This document shows positions 17,506 to 26,963 of a DNA stretch of 64,000 bases, in pieces. Below the pieces are notes generated by a model. That model was not told the origin of the DNA, did no database searches, and was given only the letters and a program-made list of their open reading frames with translations. This stretch comes from Hyphomicrobiales bacterium (GTDB taxonomy: Bacteria > Pseudomonadota > Alphaproteobacteria > Rhizobiales > Rhizobiaceae). Positions within the stretch are counted from its first letter, which is position 1; every line of letters starts with the position of its first letter. A program made the position numbers and the translations under genes. The stretch is from NCBI GenBank assembly GCA_900465675.1, contig UBJR01000021.1:1-64000 (forward strand). The letters are read 5' to 3'.

Positions 17506-18012
17506 TCATCCGACCGTCATTCGCCTCAAGACGTTCGTCTTCCAATAGAATTGATGAGCAAGCGCGCCAAGGATATGGGCGGCGATGACGATCCAGAGTA
17601 TAACTTTCAGCACCTCGGCGTGTACCTCTCCCGTGCGGTCGTAACCGAAGTAGAACGCTGCCATCCCGCTGATCGGCAATGCGAAAAGGAGCAGGTAAAG
17701 CGTCGCGTGGGCGCCTTTGGCTGCAAAGGTCAGGACGTAAGGTTCCTCGGCGGGCGCGGAAGGCGTTCCCTGAATGAAGCGCAGCACGAGGCGGATACTG
17801 ATCAGCAACAGTATCGAAATTCCGACATACGCATGGAGATCGGCGCCTGCCAATTGCGCATCAGTTGCCGAACCGGTGTGTTCGATCGCCCGCTGCCACT
17901 CGCTCATGCCGTCAGGCAAAAGCAGATTGTAGAAGACGAGCAGCGCCGACAGCCAATGAAGGATGCGTTGCGGCAAGGAGTACGCCGTCGGGTTTTGTGT
18001 CAATTTCTTCAT
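17506..18012 (-). CDS. cytochrome b561-type diheme membrane protein
   Basis: A 168-residue inner-membrane protein with four hydrophobic segments and the heme-ligand histidines expected for prokaryotic cytochrome b561: LHWLSALLVFYN (TM1), ADLHAYVGISILLL (TM2), HATLYLLLFALPISG (TM3) and VILWIVIAAHILGALAH (TM4). Such proteins pass electrons from quinol to periplasmic acceptors or superoxide. It lies 53 bases after the cupredoxin gene on the same strand, suggesting a quinol-to-copper-protein pair. Confidence 0.83.
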   Translation of the reverse strand: MKKLTQNPTAYSLPQRILHWLSALLVFYNLLLPDGMSEWQRAIEHTGSATDAQLAGADLHAYVGISILLLISIRLVLRFIQGTPSAPAEEPYVLTFAAKGAHATLYLLLFALPISGMAAFYFGYDRTGEVHAEVLKVILWIVIAAHILGALAHQFYWKTNVLRRMTVG

Positions 18013-18065
18013 CGTCGTCTCCTTGCCACTGTTTCTGCTTATACTTATCTTTGACGGGGAAGCCC

Positions 18066-18491
18066 CTATTTCGTGACGGTCAACATCGCATGCATGCCGG
18101 CCTCATAGTGGCCCTTGATATTGCACAGAAGGAGATAGGAGCCAGCAGTGAGGTTCGCCTTCAACTGCCCGTCAGCGCCAGGCTTGAGCTCGGAGACCTC
18201 CCCCATGCTCTTCAACTGCTTTTCATCGACGCGATGTTTGCCGGCGACAACGTGGACGGTCGCGTCGGGTGACTTCAATTTGACCAAAACCATCTCGTGT
18301 TCCTCCGTCACCGCATCATTATGCACCATGAACACGGTATCGCCGGCCTTGATGGTTGGCTGATCAACTGACAGAGTCATCGGACCACCTCCCTCCCCTC
18401 CCTCAACGACCCTGACTGTGGTCGCTGCCAAAGCTGGGGTGACAGCGCCGGCCAGTGCGAAAGCCACCAGAACTCCTCGTATAATCTTCAC
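18066..18491 (-). CDS. secreted cupredoxin-like copper protein
   Basis: GTG 18491 opens a signal peptide (KIIRGVLVAFALAGAVTP, ALA cleavage). The mature domain has cupredoxin copper ligands: His in EEHEMVLVKL and Cys-His-Met in LLCNIKGHYEAGMHAML. This type-1 copper arrangement fits a periplasmic electron carrier or copper-binding protein. GAGAGGCGACTGAC precedes the GTG; the longer upstream frame lacks a signal sequence. It is the first gene of a pair with the cytochrome b561. Confidence 0.8.
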   Translation of the reverse strand: MKIIRGVLVAFALAGAVTPALAATTVRVVEGGEGGGPMTLSVDQPTIKAGDTVFMVHNDAVTEEHEMVLVKLKSPDATVHVVAGKHRVDEKQLKSMGEVSELKPGADGQLKANLTAGSYLLLCNIKGHYEAGMHAMLTVTK

Positions 18492-18567
18492 GTCAGTCGC
18501 CTCTCGGTGGTTGAACCAGACCCGACTAGCCAGTGAATCTGACGCCTTCCTGAACGTCATTGCTTAA

Positions 18568-18750
18568 TCACCGACCCGCGGTACCTGCCCCACGCCAACG
18601 CCAGTTCAGTATCTCCGGCATGTCCTCCCCATGGTCTCGCACATATGCGCGGTGCCGGGCGAGTTTTTCATGCAGAAAGGCGACGGCTTGAGGGTGTTTC
18701 TCGGCTAGACCAGGAACTCGCGCGATGGCTTCAAGGGCCAAATTACCTTG
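18568..18750 (-). pseudogene. C-terminal fragment of a phosphoketolase gene
   Basis: A minus frame without a start reads LALEAIARVPGLAEKHPQAV, then FLHEKLARHRAYVRDHGEDM and PEILNWRW, before TGA at 18568-18570. This is the characteristic end of xylulose-5-phosphate/fructose-6-phosphate phosphoketolase. Only about 60 of roughly 790 residues remain. The break at about 18750 is 18 bases from the tRNA fragment. Confidence 0.7.
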
Positions 18751-18766
18751 CTAAGTATCTGGAAAG

Positions 18767-18814
<48 letters not shown>

Positions 18815-18901
18815 AAAGAGATCCGCTCTAATGGAACACCCTGATCGAGAAGCCGTTTCTCCAAGCTGGTAAAGTCGCCAGCGAGAGAATGGCAGGTTCC
18901 T

Positions 18902-21900
18902 GTGAGCGTCGTTGAGTCCAGAGATGAAGATGCCTCCACGCTCCCTGATCCGGCCGATCACGCCCAAGTCTGCAACCCTCCGCCGGGTGTCGTAGCGACT
19001 AGGCTGGCTGCAGCTTTACAAAGCTTCGAGCTCCCCCTGTGCTATGTGGCACTAAGCGAAGGCGCGGCTGCCAGAATTGCTGAGGCACTCAGTGCGCTGG
19101 TTCCTGAGATCGAGGTGATCGTTTTTCCGCCTTGGGACTGCCTGCCCTATGACCGGGTGCCACCATCGGCACATTGTATGGGCCTGCGAATGGATGCTCT
19201 ACGCATTTGGAGCACGCGGAGCGGCGGGCCGCGGCTGTTTTTGACCTCGTTGGACGCAACACTCCAACGTATTCCGCCAGCGACCGTCATCTCGAAAAGC
19301 CATATCGAGCTTGTAGTGGGAAAGCCGTTCGATCGTGATGCGTTTTCCGACTTCGTCCAGCGGGCCAACTATCAGGAAGAAGGTGTCGCGGACGATCCAG
19401 GCGAGCTGGCGGTTAGAGAAGGCGTCATCGACATCTACCCTGCCGGCGCGCCCGGTCCGATGCGCATCGTTCTGTCGGAGGATGAGAAGGTCGAGGAACT
19501 CAGAGGTTTTGACCGCATAACGCAGCGGACAGAAAGCTATCTCGACCAAGTGACGTTCGGTCCGGCATCCGAAGCCATTTATTATGATCGTTTTACAGAA
19601 GACAATGCTCCGGCTCTGGAGACGATGGAACAACTGCTGCTGCGCCTTTATCAAGACATGCCGACCGTGTTTGACGTACTCGGCGATGCCACTTTCCTTC
19701 TGGCTCCCGGCGCAACCGAACGTGTGCAACGCCACCTCGAGATTATCGAAGATGCTCGCCAGTCCCGCGAGGCGTTCGACGATATGGAGCACCCCTCCTC
19801 CCGTTCTCTCTATCTGGATAGGGATGAGTGGAAACGGCTCTCCACCAACGTTTTCACAAACGGATTTGATCTCGGAAAGGGACATAAGGTTCCAAAAGAA
19901 ATATCACGCGCAGACCAGCGCAAAGCCTTGGTCGAATTCGCGCAAGGTCATCTGCACAACGGGCTGAAGGTTTTGATTGCTGGGCAGGGCAAAACGGCCG
20001 AAGCGATCGGTCGGCGTTTGGCAAAATCAGCCGGGAAAGCGCCAAGGTCCGTCGACACATGGGAGGCGGTCTTGGAGGCACAGCCCGGCACCCTCTTAAG
20101 CTTGGCCTGCGACTTAGAGCAAGGTTTTGTCGACGTCGGGCAGAATGTCGTCGTCATTGCCGCAACCGATAGAGCGGGTGGGATAGCGAATTCGAGTGCC
20201 GTTCTGGCGGCAGCAGAGCTTCGAATAGGCGACGTTGTCGTTCACGAAGACCATGGCATCGGCGTCCTGAAAAATTTGGAAAACATCACCGTGGACGACG
20301 TCTCTCGGGACGCGGCTCGCTTGGAATATCGCGATGGCGGCTCTCTCCTCGTGCCGATGGAGGAGTTTGGAAAATTATGGCGTTACGGCGCCGAGCCCGA
20401 AGCAATCACACTCGATCGCCTCCGCACGGACGTCTGGCAGAGGAGACGCGACGAAATCCAGGCAGACATTCAGTCTACCGCGCGTCATTTTATGACGGTT
20501 GCGAAACAGAGGCAGGCTGCGCAAGCAGAAAGATTTGTGCCACCGCGTCTCGAATTTTCTGCCTTCGCCCGCCGTTTTCCATATTCCGAAACTCCTGATC
20601 AGGCCGAAGCCATCCAGGCTGTCCTCTCCGATCTCGCCTCCGGACAAGCCATGAACCGTCTCGTTTGTGGAGATGTCGGCTTCGGCAAGACCGAAGTCGC
20701 GTTGCGCGCAGCAGCAGCGGTCGCGCTTTGCGGTGGACAGGTGGCTCTCATTGCACCAACCACAGTGCTCGCTCGACAACACTTTGCCACCTTCAAACAT
20801 CGGTTCGCGGGGACCGGCATCGCAGTCGGCATGCTGTCTCGACTGCTCAAGCCAAGTGAGGCGAAAAAGACCAGGGCTGCACTTGCCGAGGGCGAGATCC
20901 GCATCATCATCGCGACCCAGGCGATCCTTTCGAAAGAGGTTCGTTTCGCACGTCTTTCCCTGGTGATCGTGGACGAGGAGCACCGGTTTGGCCTGAAAGA
21001 AAAGCGGGCGATGAACAGCCTCGCACCATCTCTTCACACTCTGTCCATGTCGGCCACGCCGATCCCGCGGACATTGCAATTGGCGATGGTGGGCGTTCAA
21101 GAGGTCAGCCTGCTGACCACGCCACCATCTAGGCGCAGGCCCGTCCGCACGTCAATTGCGCCGTTCGACCCGGCGTCCTTGCGGACAGGCCTGATGAGGG
21201 AATACCGGCGCCGCGGCCAGAGCTTTGTCGTAGTGCCGCGTATCGAGGACATAGAACAGGTCGAAATACTGTTGCAGAAGATCGTTCCGGGACTTTCGGT
21301 CAAGGTCGCGCACGGCAAGATGCCGGCAGCGGCTATGGATGAAGCAATAGTCGGTTTTGCGCAAGGCGATGGCGACGTCCTTCTCGCCACGAACATCATT
21401 GAAAATGGCCTCGATGTCCCGCGCGCCAACACGATGTTTATCTGGCAAGCCGATCGGTTCGGCCTCGCTCAGCTCCATCAGTTGCGCGGACGTGTCGGGC
21501 GCGGAGCGGTCCAGGGCATCGTTACTCTTTTCACCCAACAGGACGCTGAGCTGGCTGAGGAAACGCGCTTACGGCTTTCAACCTTGGTCGAAAACGACCG
21601 ACTGGGCGCTGGGGTCGCAATCAGCCTCCGCGATCTCGATCTTCGCGGCGGCGGCGATATCGCTGGCGAAGATCAGGCGGGCCATATGAAAGCGATCGGT
21701 ATCGAGCTCTATCAAAAGCTGCTTGCAGACGCCGTCGCAAGATTTCGCTGGCAGCCGTCAGGCGTGCAACAGCGCGCGATCGTCAACCTAGGAAACGTCG
21801 GGACAATCCCGTCGGACTATGTGTCGGATCCAGCAGTCAGACTTAACCTCTACGCCAAACTGCTGCGGGCATCCGCGGTCAGTGAATTGAACGATCTCGC

Positions 21901-22189
21901 AGACGAATTCGAAGATAGGTTTGGCCAACCGCCGCACGACGTACTGCTTCTCTTGAGGACGGCAAGACTGCAGCTTATCGCGGGACGGTTGGGTGTTGCC
22001 AAGCTTGAGGCCGGGCCAAAAGCGCTTGCAATGACCTTGACAGAGAAGACGTCGGCGAAGCTTGTGGCAGCGTCGACGAAAGCCGGGGCGGTTCGGCGAC
22101 AGGAGCGGCTGATATTCGACGCCTCAAGCCTGGCCGGCGAGGACCCCTCCCATTTCTTCGACCGGGTTCTATCGGCAGTAACAGGATAG
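18902..22189 (+). CDS. mfd: Mfd-like transcription-repair coupling factor, paralogue
   Basis: The 1095-residue protein follows Mfd order: UvrB-like N-terminal part (FPPWDCLPYDRVPPS), RNA-polymerase-interacting region (GDVVVHEDHGIGVLKNLE, ~440-455), then the translocase with Walker A GDVGFGKTEVALRAA (~590), DEEHRFG box (~689), SATPIPRTLQLAMVGV, and motif VI RGRVGRG. A TRCF C-terminal domain ends it. Housekeeping Mfd is somewhat longer (about 1150-1170), so this is likely an accessory copy. GTG start. It opens the DNA-damage island; a role in strand-specific repair or mutagenesis is inferred. Confidence 0.82.
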   Translation: MSVVESRDEDASTLPDPADHAQVCNPPPGVVATRLAAALQSFELPLCYVALSEGAAARIAEALSALVPEIEVIVFPPWDCLPYDRVPPSAHCMGLRMDALRIWSTRSGGPRLFLTSLDATLQRIPPATVISKSHIELVVGKPFDRDAFSDFVQRANYQEEGVADDPGELAVREGVIDIYPAGAPGPMRIVLSEDEKVEELRGFDRITQRTESYLDQVTFGPASEAIYYDRFTEDNAPALETMEQLLLRLYQDMPTVFDVLGDATFLLAPGATERVQRHLEIIEDARQSREAFDDMEHPSSRSLYLDRDEWKRLSTNVFTNGFDLGKGHKVPKEISRADQRKALVEFAQGHLHNGLKVLIAGQGKTAEAIGRRLAKSAGKAPRSVDTWEAVLEAQPGTLLSLACDLEQGFVDVGQNVVVIAATDRAGGIANSSAVLAAAELRIGDVVVHEDHGIGVLKNLENITVDDVSRDAARLEYRDGGSLLVPMEEFGKLWRYGAEPEAITLDRLRTDVWQRRRDEIQADIQSTARHFMTVAKQRQAAQAERFVPPRLEFSAFARRFPYSETPDQAEAIQAVLSDLASGQAMNRLVCGDVGFGKTEVALRAAAAVALCGGQVALIAPTTVLARQHFATFKHRFAGTGIAVGMLSRLLKPSEAKKTRAALAEGEIRIIIATQAILSKEVRFARLSLVIVDEEHRFGLKEKRAMNSLAPSLHTLSMSATPIPRTLQLAMVGVQEVSLLTTPPSRRRPVRTSIAPFDPASLRTGLMREYRRRGQSFVVVPRIEDIEQVEILLQKIVPGLSVKVAHGKMPAAAMDEAIVGFAQGDGDVLLATNIIENGLDVPRANTMFIWQADRFGLAQLHQLRGRVGRGAVQGIVTLFTQQDAELAEETRLRLSTLVENDRLGAGVAISLRDLDLRGGGDIAGEDQAGHMKAIGIELYQKLLADAVARFRWQPSGVQQRAIVNLGNVGTIPSDYVSDPAVRLNLYAKLLRASAVSELNDLADEFEDRFGQPPHDVLLLLRTARLQLIAGRLGVAKLEAGPKALAMTLTEKTSAKLVAASTKAGAVRRQERLIFDASSLAGEDPSHFFDRVLSAVTG

Positions 22190-22344
22190 GGGTTGCAAGA
22201 AACATCGAAACAGAAAGACTCAGAAGAGCGGACCGCTCTTGACGGGAGGCGAACCGGCCGCCCCGCTATCAAGCTACTTTTGCGCGCGCGGTGGAGGCCA
22301 TTCGTCCTCGCCTCTAAGCAAATATCGTGCGTAGTCAGCGCTCG

Positions 22345-23112
22345 TCAGCCAAGACTGACACCAGTGATCTCGGCAAGCCTCATTATCAGGCGATCTTGAT
22401 AACCGACGTCGCCAACGGCGGCCGAGGGCGGTTGCAGTTGGCGATGGTACCAATATTGACCGCTCACCTTGGCCCTTGCGTCGTCGCTGACGGACAGCCA
22501 TACCTGCGTGCGATGGCCGTCCTCGAGATCGCCAGGCGCGCCTGCTCCGCCCATCTTCGTCGGAACCCAGCCTGGATCAACCGCGCTGCTGACGACGCCA
22601 GGCTGATATCTCGCGACTGCTGCAGCGAGGGTTGCAACATGAAGCTTGCTCTCGGAATAAGCGGTGACTGGGCTCCATGCGCGCCTCTTCCAATCGATAT
22701 CGTCCAGCGAGGTCCCGGCGTTTCTGTGCATGCCGCTGCTAAGGTAGATCAGCCGCGTAGGGCGGCCGATCAGTGCTGTCAGGATGTACGGCGCAAGTAC
22801 GTTGACTGCGAGCATCGTCGGGTGGCCTTCGGAAGTCGGATTGCGGCTCGCTTGGTGATAGACGCCCGCATTGTGAATCACCGCATCAGCACCGCCGATA
22901 GCATTGACCTGATCGGCGATTGAACGGGTCTGGCCAGCGCTCGAAAGGTCACCAATGACGATGTCCGCCAAGTTTCCAGTTATTGAGGCCAATACGGCCG
23001 CGCGTTCTTTCGAGCGGGCATGCAGGATTACGCGGTGCCCGGCGTCCATCAAGGTTTCAGCTGCGGCACGCCCCAGCCCATCAGTGGATCCGGTGACAAA
23101 AATGCAACTCAT
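22345..23112 (-). CDS. short-chain dehydrogenase/reductase
   Basis: A 255-residue SDR with cofactor motif TGSTDGLGRAAAET at the N-terminus, NAG in VIHNAGVY, Ser in LIYLSSGMH and catalytic YxxxK as TAYSESKLHV. The pattern after the catalytic site (VDPGWVPTKMGGAGAPGDLE) matches retinol-dehydrogenase-like bacterial SDRs. NADP(H) use is likely but not certain. Single gene; convergent with mfd, and its substrate is unknown. Confidence 0.83.
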   Translation of the reverse strand: MSCIFVTGSTDGLGRAAAETLMDAGHRVILHARSKERAAVLASITGNLADIVIGDLSSAGQTRSIADQVNAIGGADAVIHNAGVYHQASRNPTSEGHPTMLAVNVLAPYILTALIGRPTRLIYLSSGMHRNAGTSLDDIDWKRRAWSPVTAYSESKLHVATLAAAVARYQPGVVSSAVDPGWVPTKMGGAGAPGDLEDGHRTQVWLSVSDDARAKVSGQYWYHRQLQPPSAAVGDVGYQDRLIMRLAEITGVSLG

Positions 23113-23323
23113 ACGGTTTCCATGTTTACGTCATCCTAGTCGGCCGACCGGGTGTCTGAAGCCATTGGACAGCGCTTTCGAGTTGCGATGTCAAGCAGTC
23201 GTGACATCCCAGCCAGAAGCACAACGGCAAAGCAGCAATATGCGCCTGGGGATGATGCTAAGCGAGGGATACTCATTTTTGAAAATCCTGATATGATCCG
23301 GGGCAGTTGTGGGAGTAGGTGGT

Positions 23324-23545
23324 ATGAAGAGTCTAGTACCTGAGGCTTTCTATTGGGCTCGTTCCGACAGGCACACCGATGGCAAGACGACCATCGTTCA
23401 AGTGTCCTCGGTCTTCGGCGAGGATCCGGATTATTGGACCATCGCAGTTCCGGGTTCCGACCAACATTGCATGATAAGCGACTTTGAGATCATCGCTCTT
23501 GTCGAACCGTTGGACGGTTATCCACTTCAACATGCGGCTGAATAA
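23324..23545 (+). CDS. hypothetical protein, 73 residues
   Basis: Family not recognised. ATG 23324 (MKSLVPEAFYWARSD) has GGAG eight bases upstream. The sequence is mixed alpha/beta (TTIVQVSSVFGED, YWTIAVPGSDQ) and looks like a compact globular domain. A GTG at 23309 is an alternative start. It stands alone. Confidence 0.5.
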   Translation: MKSLVPEAFYWARSDRHTDGKTTIVQVSSVFGEDPDYWTIAVPGSDQHCMISDFEIIALVEPLDGYPLQHAAE

Positions 23546-24197
23546 TTCCGCTCTTGAAGGGCGAAAAAAGGCACACAACTTCCTCTCCTCTTTCAGGTTG
23601 AAGTGCTCAACATTATGTCGCGGACAAGGTTCCGTCTAATTTCTGACCGTAATTGTCCGCTCCAGTGCTGCCCCCGAGCATAGGCTACCTTGGTTGGACA
23701 AAGCCTTGTCAAACTCATGGAACCGCAGGCCCCGCGAAGCTTCAGAAGTATGCATGATGACTGTAAAGTCCGCGCGCGCTCCGTGCAGGTTGACATCGAA
23801 CTTGGCCGGCGGATCAGGGAAGGCGCAAGCTCATCGGAGTGTCTAAGAACACTCTTGAAGCGCAGCTGGGTCACATTCCAGCACATTTAAAAATTTGAGA
23901 AGTGCCAAAATCGCGTTAGGTCAAGCCGCGTATGGGCAATCGCCCTGATTTTGGGACCGTCGCCCCTGCCCTTTTCGGACATTTCGGCCAAGATGCAGCC
24001 ATCCTTCGAAGTCCATGCCATCGAACAGTTGGACGGGTGGCCTGACCGGCTGAACCTGAAAAAAAGGGTTCTCGCGAAGATCCGCGATGAAACGGTCCAT
24101 GGATCGATCATCGCGCTCGTGACGGCGCTCTCAGAAGGCTAAGTGTCTGAGTGTTGAGCGCCGCTAGAATTTTTCAGATGTCGCGATACAGCGTTTG
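23546..24197. other. 650 bases without a convincing gene
   Basis: Short frames overlap on both strands. The most protein-like is on the plus strand at 23951-24142 (or from ATG 23993, MQPSFEVHAIEQLDGWPDRL), a possible 50-63-residue protein without a clear ribosome-binding site. A plus frame at 23690-23889 and its minus counterpart show no recognisable motif. Confidence 0.3.
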
Positions 24198-24506
24198 CTA
24201 TTTGCCGAGCCAGTGGTACTCGGCGATCGAGGCTTTACCGGTCTTCTTGTCGTAAAGGCAGATGAGACTGACGTTCACCTTCGACTTGCCCTTGCCTGTC
24301 TGCCCTCGCATGAGCAGAGCAATCTTGCCAGCTGCATCATCGAAGACAACAGGGGCAGATGCCTCTGGTGTGTTCAGGCCCGACTGACCAATGCATGTCC
24401 CGTTTGCCTTGGCAAAAAGCGCGTTCCAGGCCGCATCGCTGGACGCATATGCTGCCTGTGATAGGCAAAGCGCGAAGCCTGCCGCGGCAAGCGTTAGTCT
24501 AGTCAA
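24198..24506 (-). CDS. small secreted hypothetical protein
   Basis: 102 residues with a clean signal peptide (LTLAAAGFALCLSQAAYA, cut near residue 21). The mature part of about 80 residues has two Cys (GTCIGQSG, SLICLYDKK) that could form a disulfide. Family not recognised; periplasmic location is inferred from the signal. Confidence 0.65.
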   Translation of the reverse strand: MTRLTLAAAGFALCLSQAAYASSDAAWNALFAKANGTCIGQSGLNTPEASAPVVFDDAAGKIALLMRGQTGKGKSKVNVSLICLYDKKTGKASIAEYHWLGK

Positions 24507-25125
24507 AGTAAGGTCCTTTCTGCGAATTTGAATCAGGTGTTTGCAATGCTTCGTCGCTGGTCAACGAGGCCAAACCAAGGCGGTCCCCGGACCGTCAGCC
24601 GTCGGGATGTCAGATCGAAACTCTGTGATGCATCTGCGGCTGTTGGCGAGCCCCTAACCGGCGGGTCCGAGCTCAGGAGATCGGTGCGTCTGCAGGCCGG
24701 GTGTGATCCTCAATCGATCGGATCCTGCGCATGGATCAATTTTCTGGTCTCTCCATCCGAGGCAATGTGCAGGGTTCTGACCGTTTCTGCTGCGGTCAAC
24801 AACGCTGTGGACCACCCAAGCAACTGAGAATAATCCACATTAGCTGATGCGTTGAATAGCGCGGTGATCTGATCGTTTCGTGTGCCGGGCCGGCAATTCC
24901 GAGCGCTCCGCGCAGGCCACTAATTTCGACAATTGCACGAGTGAGCTGCTGACTTCTAGGTGCAGCAGTTTCTCGATCTCGTTAGCTGCCTTTGCCAACC
25001 GGGCAATGAAGCTTGTGGTCATGTGATGCCGGTCACCCTGATGCCCGGTCGCTGCCGACGTCTTCCTGGTCGTCGATCATGTGGTGCCAGTAAGCTCACC
25101 TACCGTCGCAATCGTCTCCCAAGCG
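24507..25125. other. intergenic, possible small gene on the minus strand
   Basis: The only plausible frame is minus 24840-25022, 60 residues starting MTTSFIARLAKAANEIEKLL, with a helical N-terminus but no good ribosome-binding site. A plus frame at 24528-24827 has no family resemblance. Confidence 0.3.
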
Positions 25126-26103
25126 TCAGCTTTTGAACCGTTCGAAAGCAGTCATATATCTCACCGGCGGGTCGGCTTCTTCCCATCCATAGATTTCAGC
25201 GCGTAGGTAGTTGATCTCATCCTGGACCCTGTGCTCCTCGATTTCGATCCACCAGGATTTCGGCCCGCCGTCGCTTCCATCTGACCACCGGTAGCCGCGC
25301 ATCTTCAATTGATCCTTCATCTCGAAGAGACTGTGTTCGGCATAAATGCGCGCACGGTTCTGCTGGCTCGACAGATAAAGTTCCGAGAACGGCGAGCTGG
25401 CGCCATCGCCATGACCGCGATCGAGGATTTCCAGTAGCGCGAAACAGTCATCGACCGCGCGATGCGCCTCATGAAAGTAGCCAGCCTGGCCGATCAGATA
25501 TCCAAGCTTGTTGCCTTCGAATCCGCGTGCGGCCCAATCGATTTCCGAAACCGAGCAGGCCCAGGCTTTGCGATCGAACACAGGTGAAAATGCTTCGAAA
25601 AACGGCCGGTCGAACCTGGCGTAGTGGGCGATGACCAGATCCGCAGGTTCGACCAGAGCTCGCAATTGCTGCGGGTCGATCATATGGCCGGCCACCATTT
25701 CGTCAGTAATCCCCGTCAGCCGCGTGATTTCCGCCGGAATCGGCCTGGTCGGCTGGTGTAGCGCGCTGTAGACGCCAGTCACGTCGCCAATCGCCCCCTG
25801 CTCGTCAAAGGAAAAGGCGACAATACCGATCTCGATGATTTCGTCTTCTCGATTGTTTAATCCGGTCGTCTCTGCATCGACGAGGACGCCTCTCCGGAAA
25901 AAGCCGGGACGTGGAAACGGCACGATTGGCCGGGGCTCAAGCCTTTTGAGGACGCGATAGCGGCCGGTTGCCTCCAGCTGCCGAACAAGGCCGCCTTCGC
26001 TATCAGCGGTGACCACTTGCTTGACGCTACGCCGTCGCCGTGGGCCAAGTGCCGGTGCCTCAACCTCATCATCATCTGTAAAGAAATCGAACTGCTGCGT
26101 CAC
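25126..26103 (-). CDS. 3'-5' exonuclease, DEDDh (DnaQ-like) family
   Basis: A 325-residue protein with the three exonuclease motifs of the DEDDh group: Exo I LVDAETTGLNNRED (D-x-E), Exo II VIAHYARFDRPFFE, and Exo III EAHRAVDDC with the His and Asp of DEDDh. About 80 residues precede the core and 100 follow it (YLSSQQNRARIYAEHSLF, IEIEEHRVQDEINYLRAEIYG), of unknown use. Family members proofread or trim DNA/RNA 3' ends. It lies between the Mfd paralogue and the SOS-box operon, which suggests DNA repair. Confidence 0.82.
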   Translation of the reverse strand: MTQQFDFFTDDDEVEAPALGPRRRRSVKQVVTADSEGGLVRQLEATGRYRVLKRLEPRPIVPFPRPGFFRRGVLVDAETTGLNNREDEIIEIGIVAFSFDEQGAIGDVTGVYSALHQPTRPIPAEITRLTGITDEMVAGHMIDPQQLRALVEPADLVIAHYARFDRPFFEAFSPVFDRKAWACSVSEIDWAARGFEGNKLGYLIGQAGYFHEAHRAVDDCFALLEILDRGHGDGASSPFSELYLSSQQNRARIYAEHSLFEMKDQLKMRGYRWSDGSDGGPKSWWIEIEEHRVQDEINYLRAEIYGWEEADPPVRYMTAFERFKS

Positions 26104-26288
26104 GTGCCCGTCTCGGATTGATTTCCGGTCAGTCAGCTTTAGTCGATTCCCTTGCGCAGATCAGGTGAAATTGCGCCTAGGGGCCAAATTCGAAATCAAC
26201 TGGCGCAAAGGTGCCCCAAGCAGACCATCATGACGGGTGACGAGGGAGGCGCCTGCTTTGGCTCGCCCAATAGTCCGGATTGGTCATG

Positions 26289-26322
26289 TTGACTCCGTAA
26301 AAAAACAGAACATAATAGGAAC
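26289..26322 (+). promoter_or_regulatory. SOS promoter with LexA box
   Basis: TTGACT at 26289-26294 and ATAATA at 26312-26317 are spaced 17 bases, a strong sigma-70 promoter. GAAC-ATAATAG-GAAC (26308-26322) is a perfect alphaproteobacterial LexA box, GTTC-N7-GTTC read on the other strand, and its seven-base spacer contains the -10 element. It lies 52 bases before ATG 26374, so LexA would block this promoter until DNA damage. Confidence 0.75.
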
Positions 26323-26373
26323 ATATACGGCGAGTGCGGCCGCCAATCCGACAGTGAGCAATGGAGAGCGAGG

Positions 26374-26751
26374 ATGTTTGCGCGAAGGATGAACCGTGGC
26401 AGCAACGATAATAATAGCGCTGATGGCTTCGACATGTATATGACGCCTGCTGAGGAGGCTTCTGGGCTCGAAATGCATCCTGAGTTGATCCGGATGGTCA
26501 GCCTGGGGGTCGCCGGCAGTGTGCGCTTTGCTGTGGCCTGCGCCTTTTGCGTTCCCGACGCCGGCCCCTTTGGCGAGATCGAAATTGCAATAGACGAAGA
26601 CACAGGACGGGCTTGCGGCTTGCATCGTCTACGCAATCCCGATCGGATCGTCAAAGCACTCTGGTTTGACTGCAGCGGGACGGTCGATGATGCTGTTGGT
26701 GGTGTCTACGATCGCATCATCGCGCATTACCGCCATCAGGAGATGCTCTAA
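26374..26751 (+). CDS. hypothetical protein, first gene of the LexA-box operon
   Basis: 125 residues, family not recognised. After a polar N-terminus (MFARRMNRGSNDNNSADGF) comes a globular part with VRFAVACAFCVPDAGPFGEI and DRIVKALWFDCSGTVDDAV. ATG 26374 has GAGCGAGG seven bases upstream. Its TAA overlaps the next ATG by one base. SOS regulation is inferred from the promoter. Confidence 0.65.
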   Translation: MFARRMNRGSNDNNSADGFDMYMTPAEEASGLEMHPELIRMVSLGVAGSVRFAVACAFCVPDAGPFGEIEIAIDEDTGRACGLHRLRNPDRIVKALWFDCSGTVDDAVGGVYDRIIAHYRHQEML

Positions 26752-26963
26752 TGCCGGAGGCGACCGCTGCACCTATCCTGCTCGTCTCCGCAAGCGAAGA
26801 CGTTCGCGCAGCGCTTTCATGGCACGACGGTGACGCCTTGGCGACGATCGCTACCCTGATTGAGGATTGCCGCCATCTGAGGGAGCAACTGGCGCATGCC
26901 GAAGCTTCGATGAGCGTCGGCTTTGCCCGGGGATGGACGCCCGTATATGAGCGGAGCACCTGA
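26751..26963 (+). CDS. hypothetical protein, 70 residues, LexA-box operon
   Basis: Family not recognised. A short Ala-rich beginning (PEATAAPILLVSASEDVRA) is followed by a long predicted helix (ATIATLIEDCRHLREQLAHA) that could dimerise. ATG 26751 overlaps the upstream TAA, indicating translational coupling, and the next gene begins inside its end. Confidence 0.6.
   Translation: MPEATAAPILLVSASEDVRAALSWHDGDALATIATLIEDCRHLREQLAHAEASMSVGFARGWTPVYERST

Noticed and set aside
18815..18901. A LexA box before the Mfd paralogue
   Set aside because: GTTC and GAAC tetramers occur near 18834 and 18896 but not as a pair spaced by seven bases.
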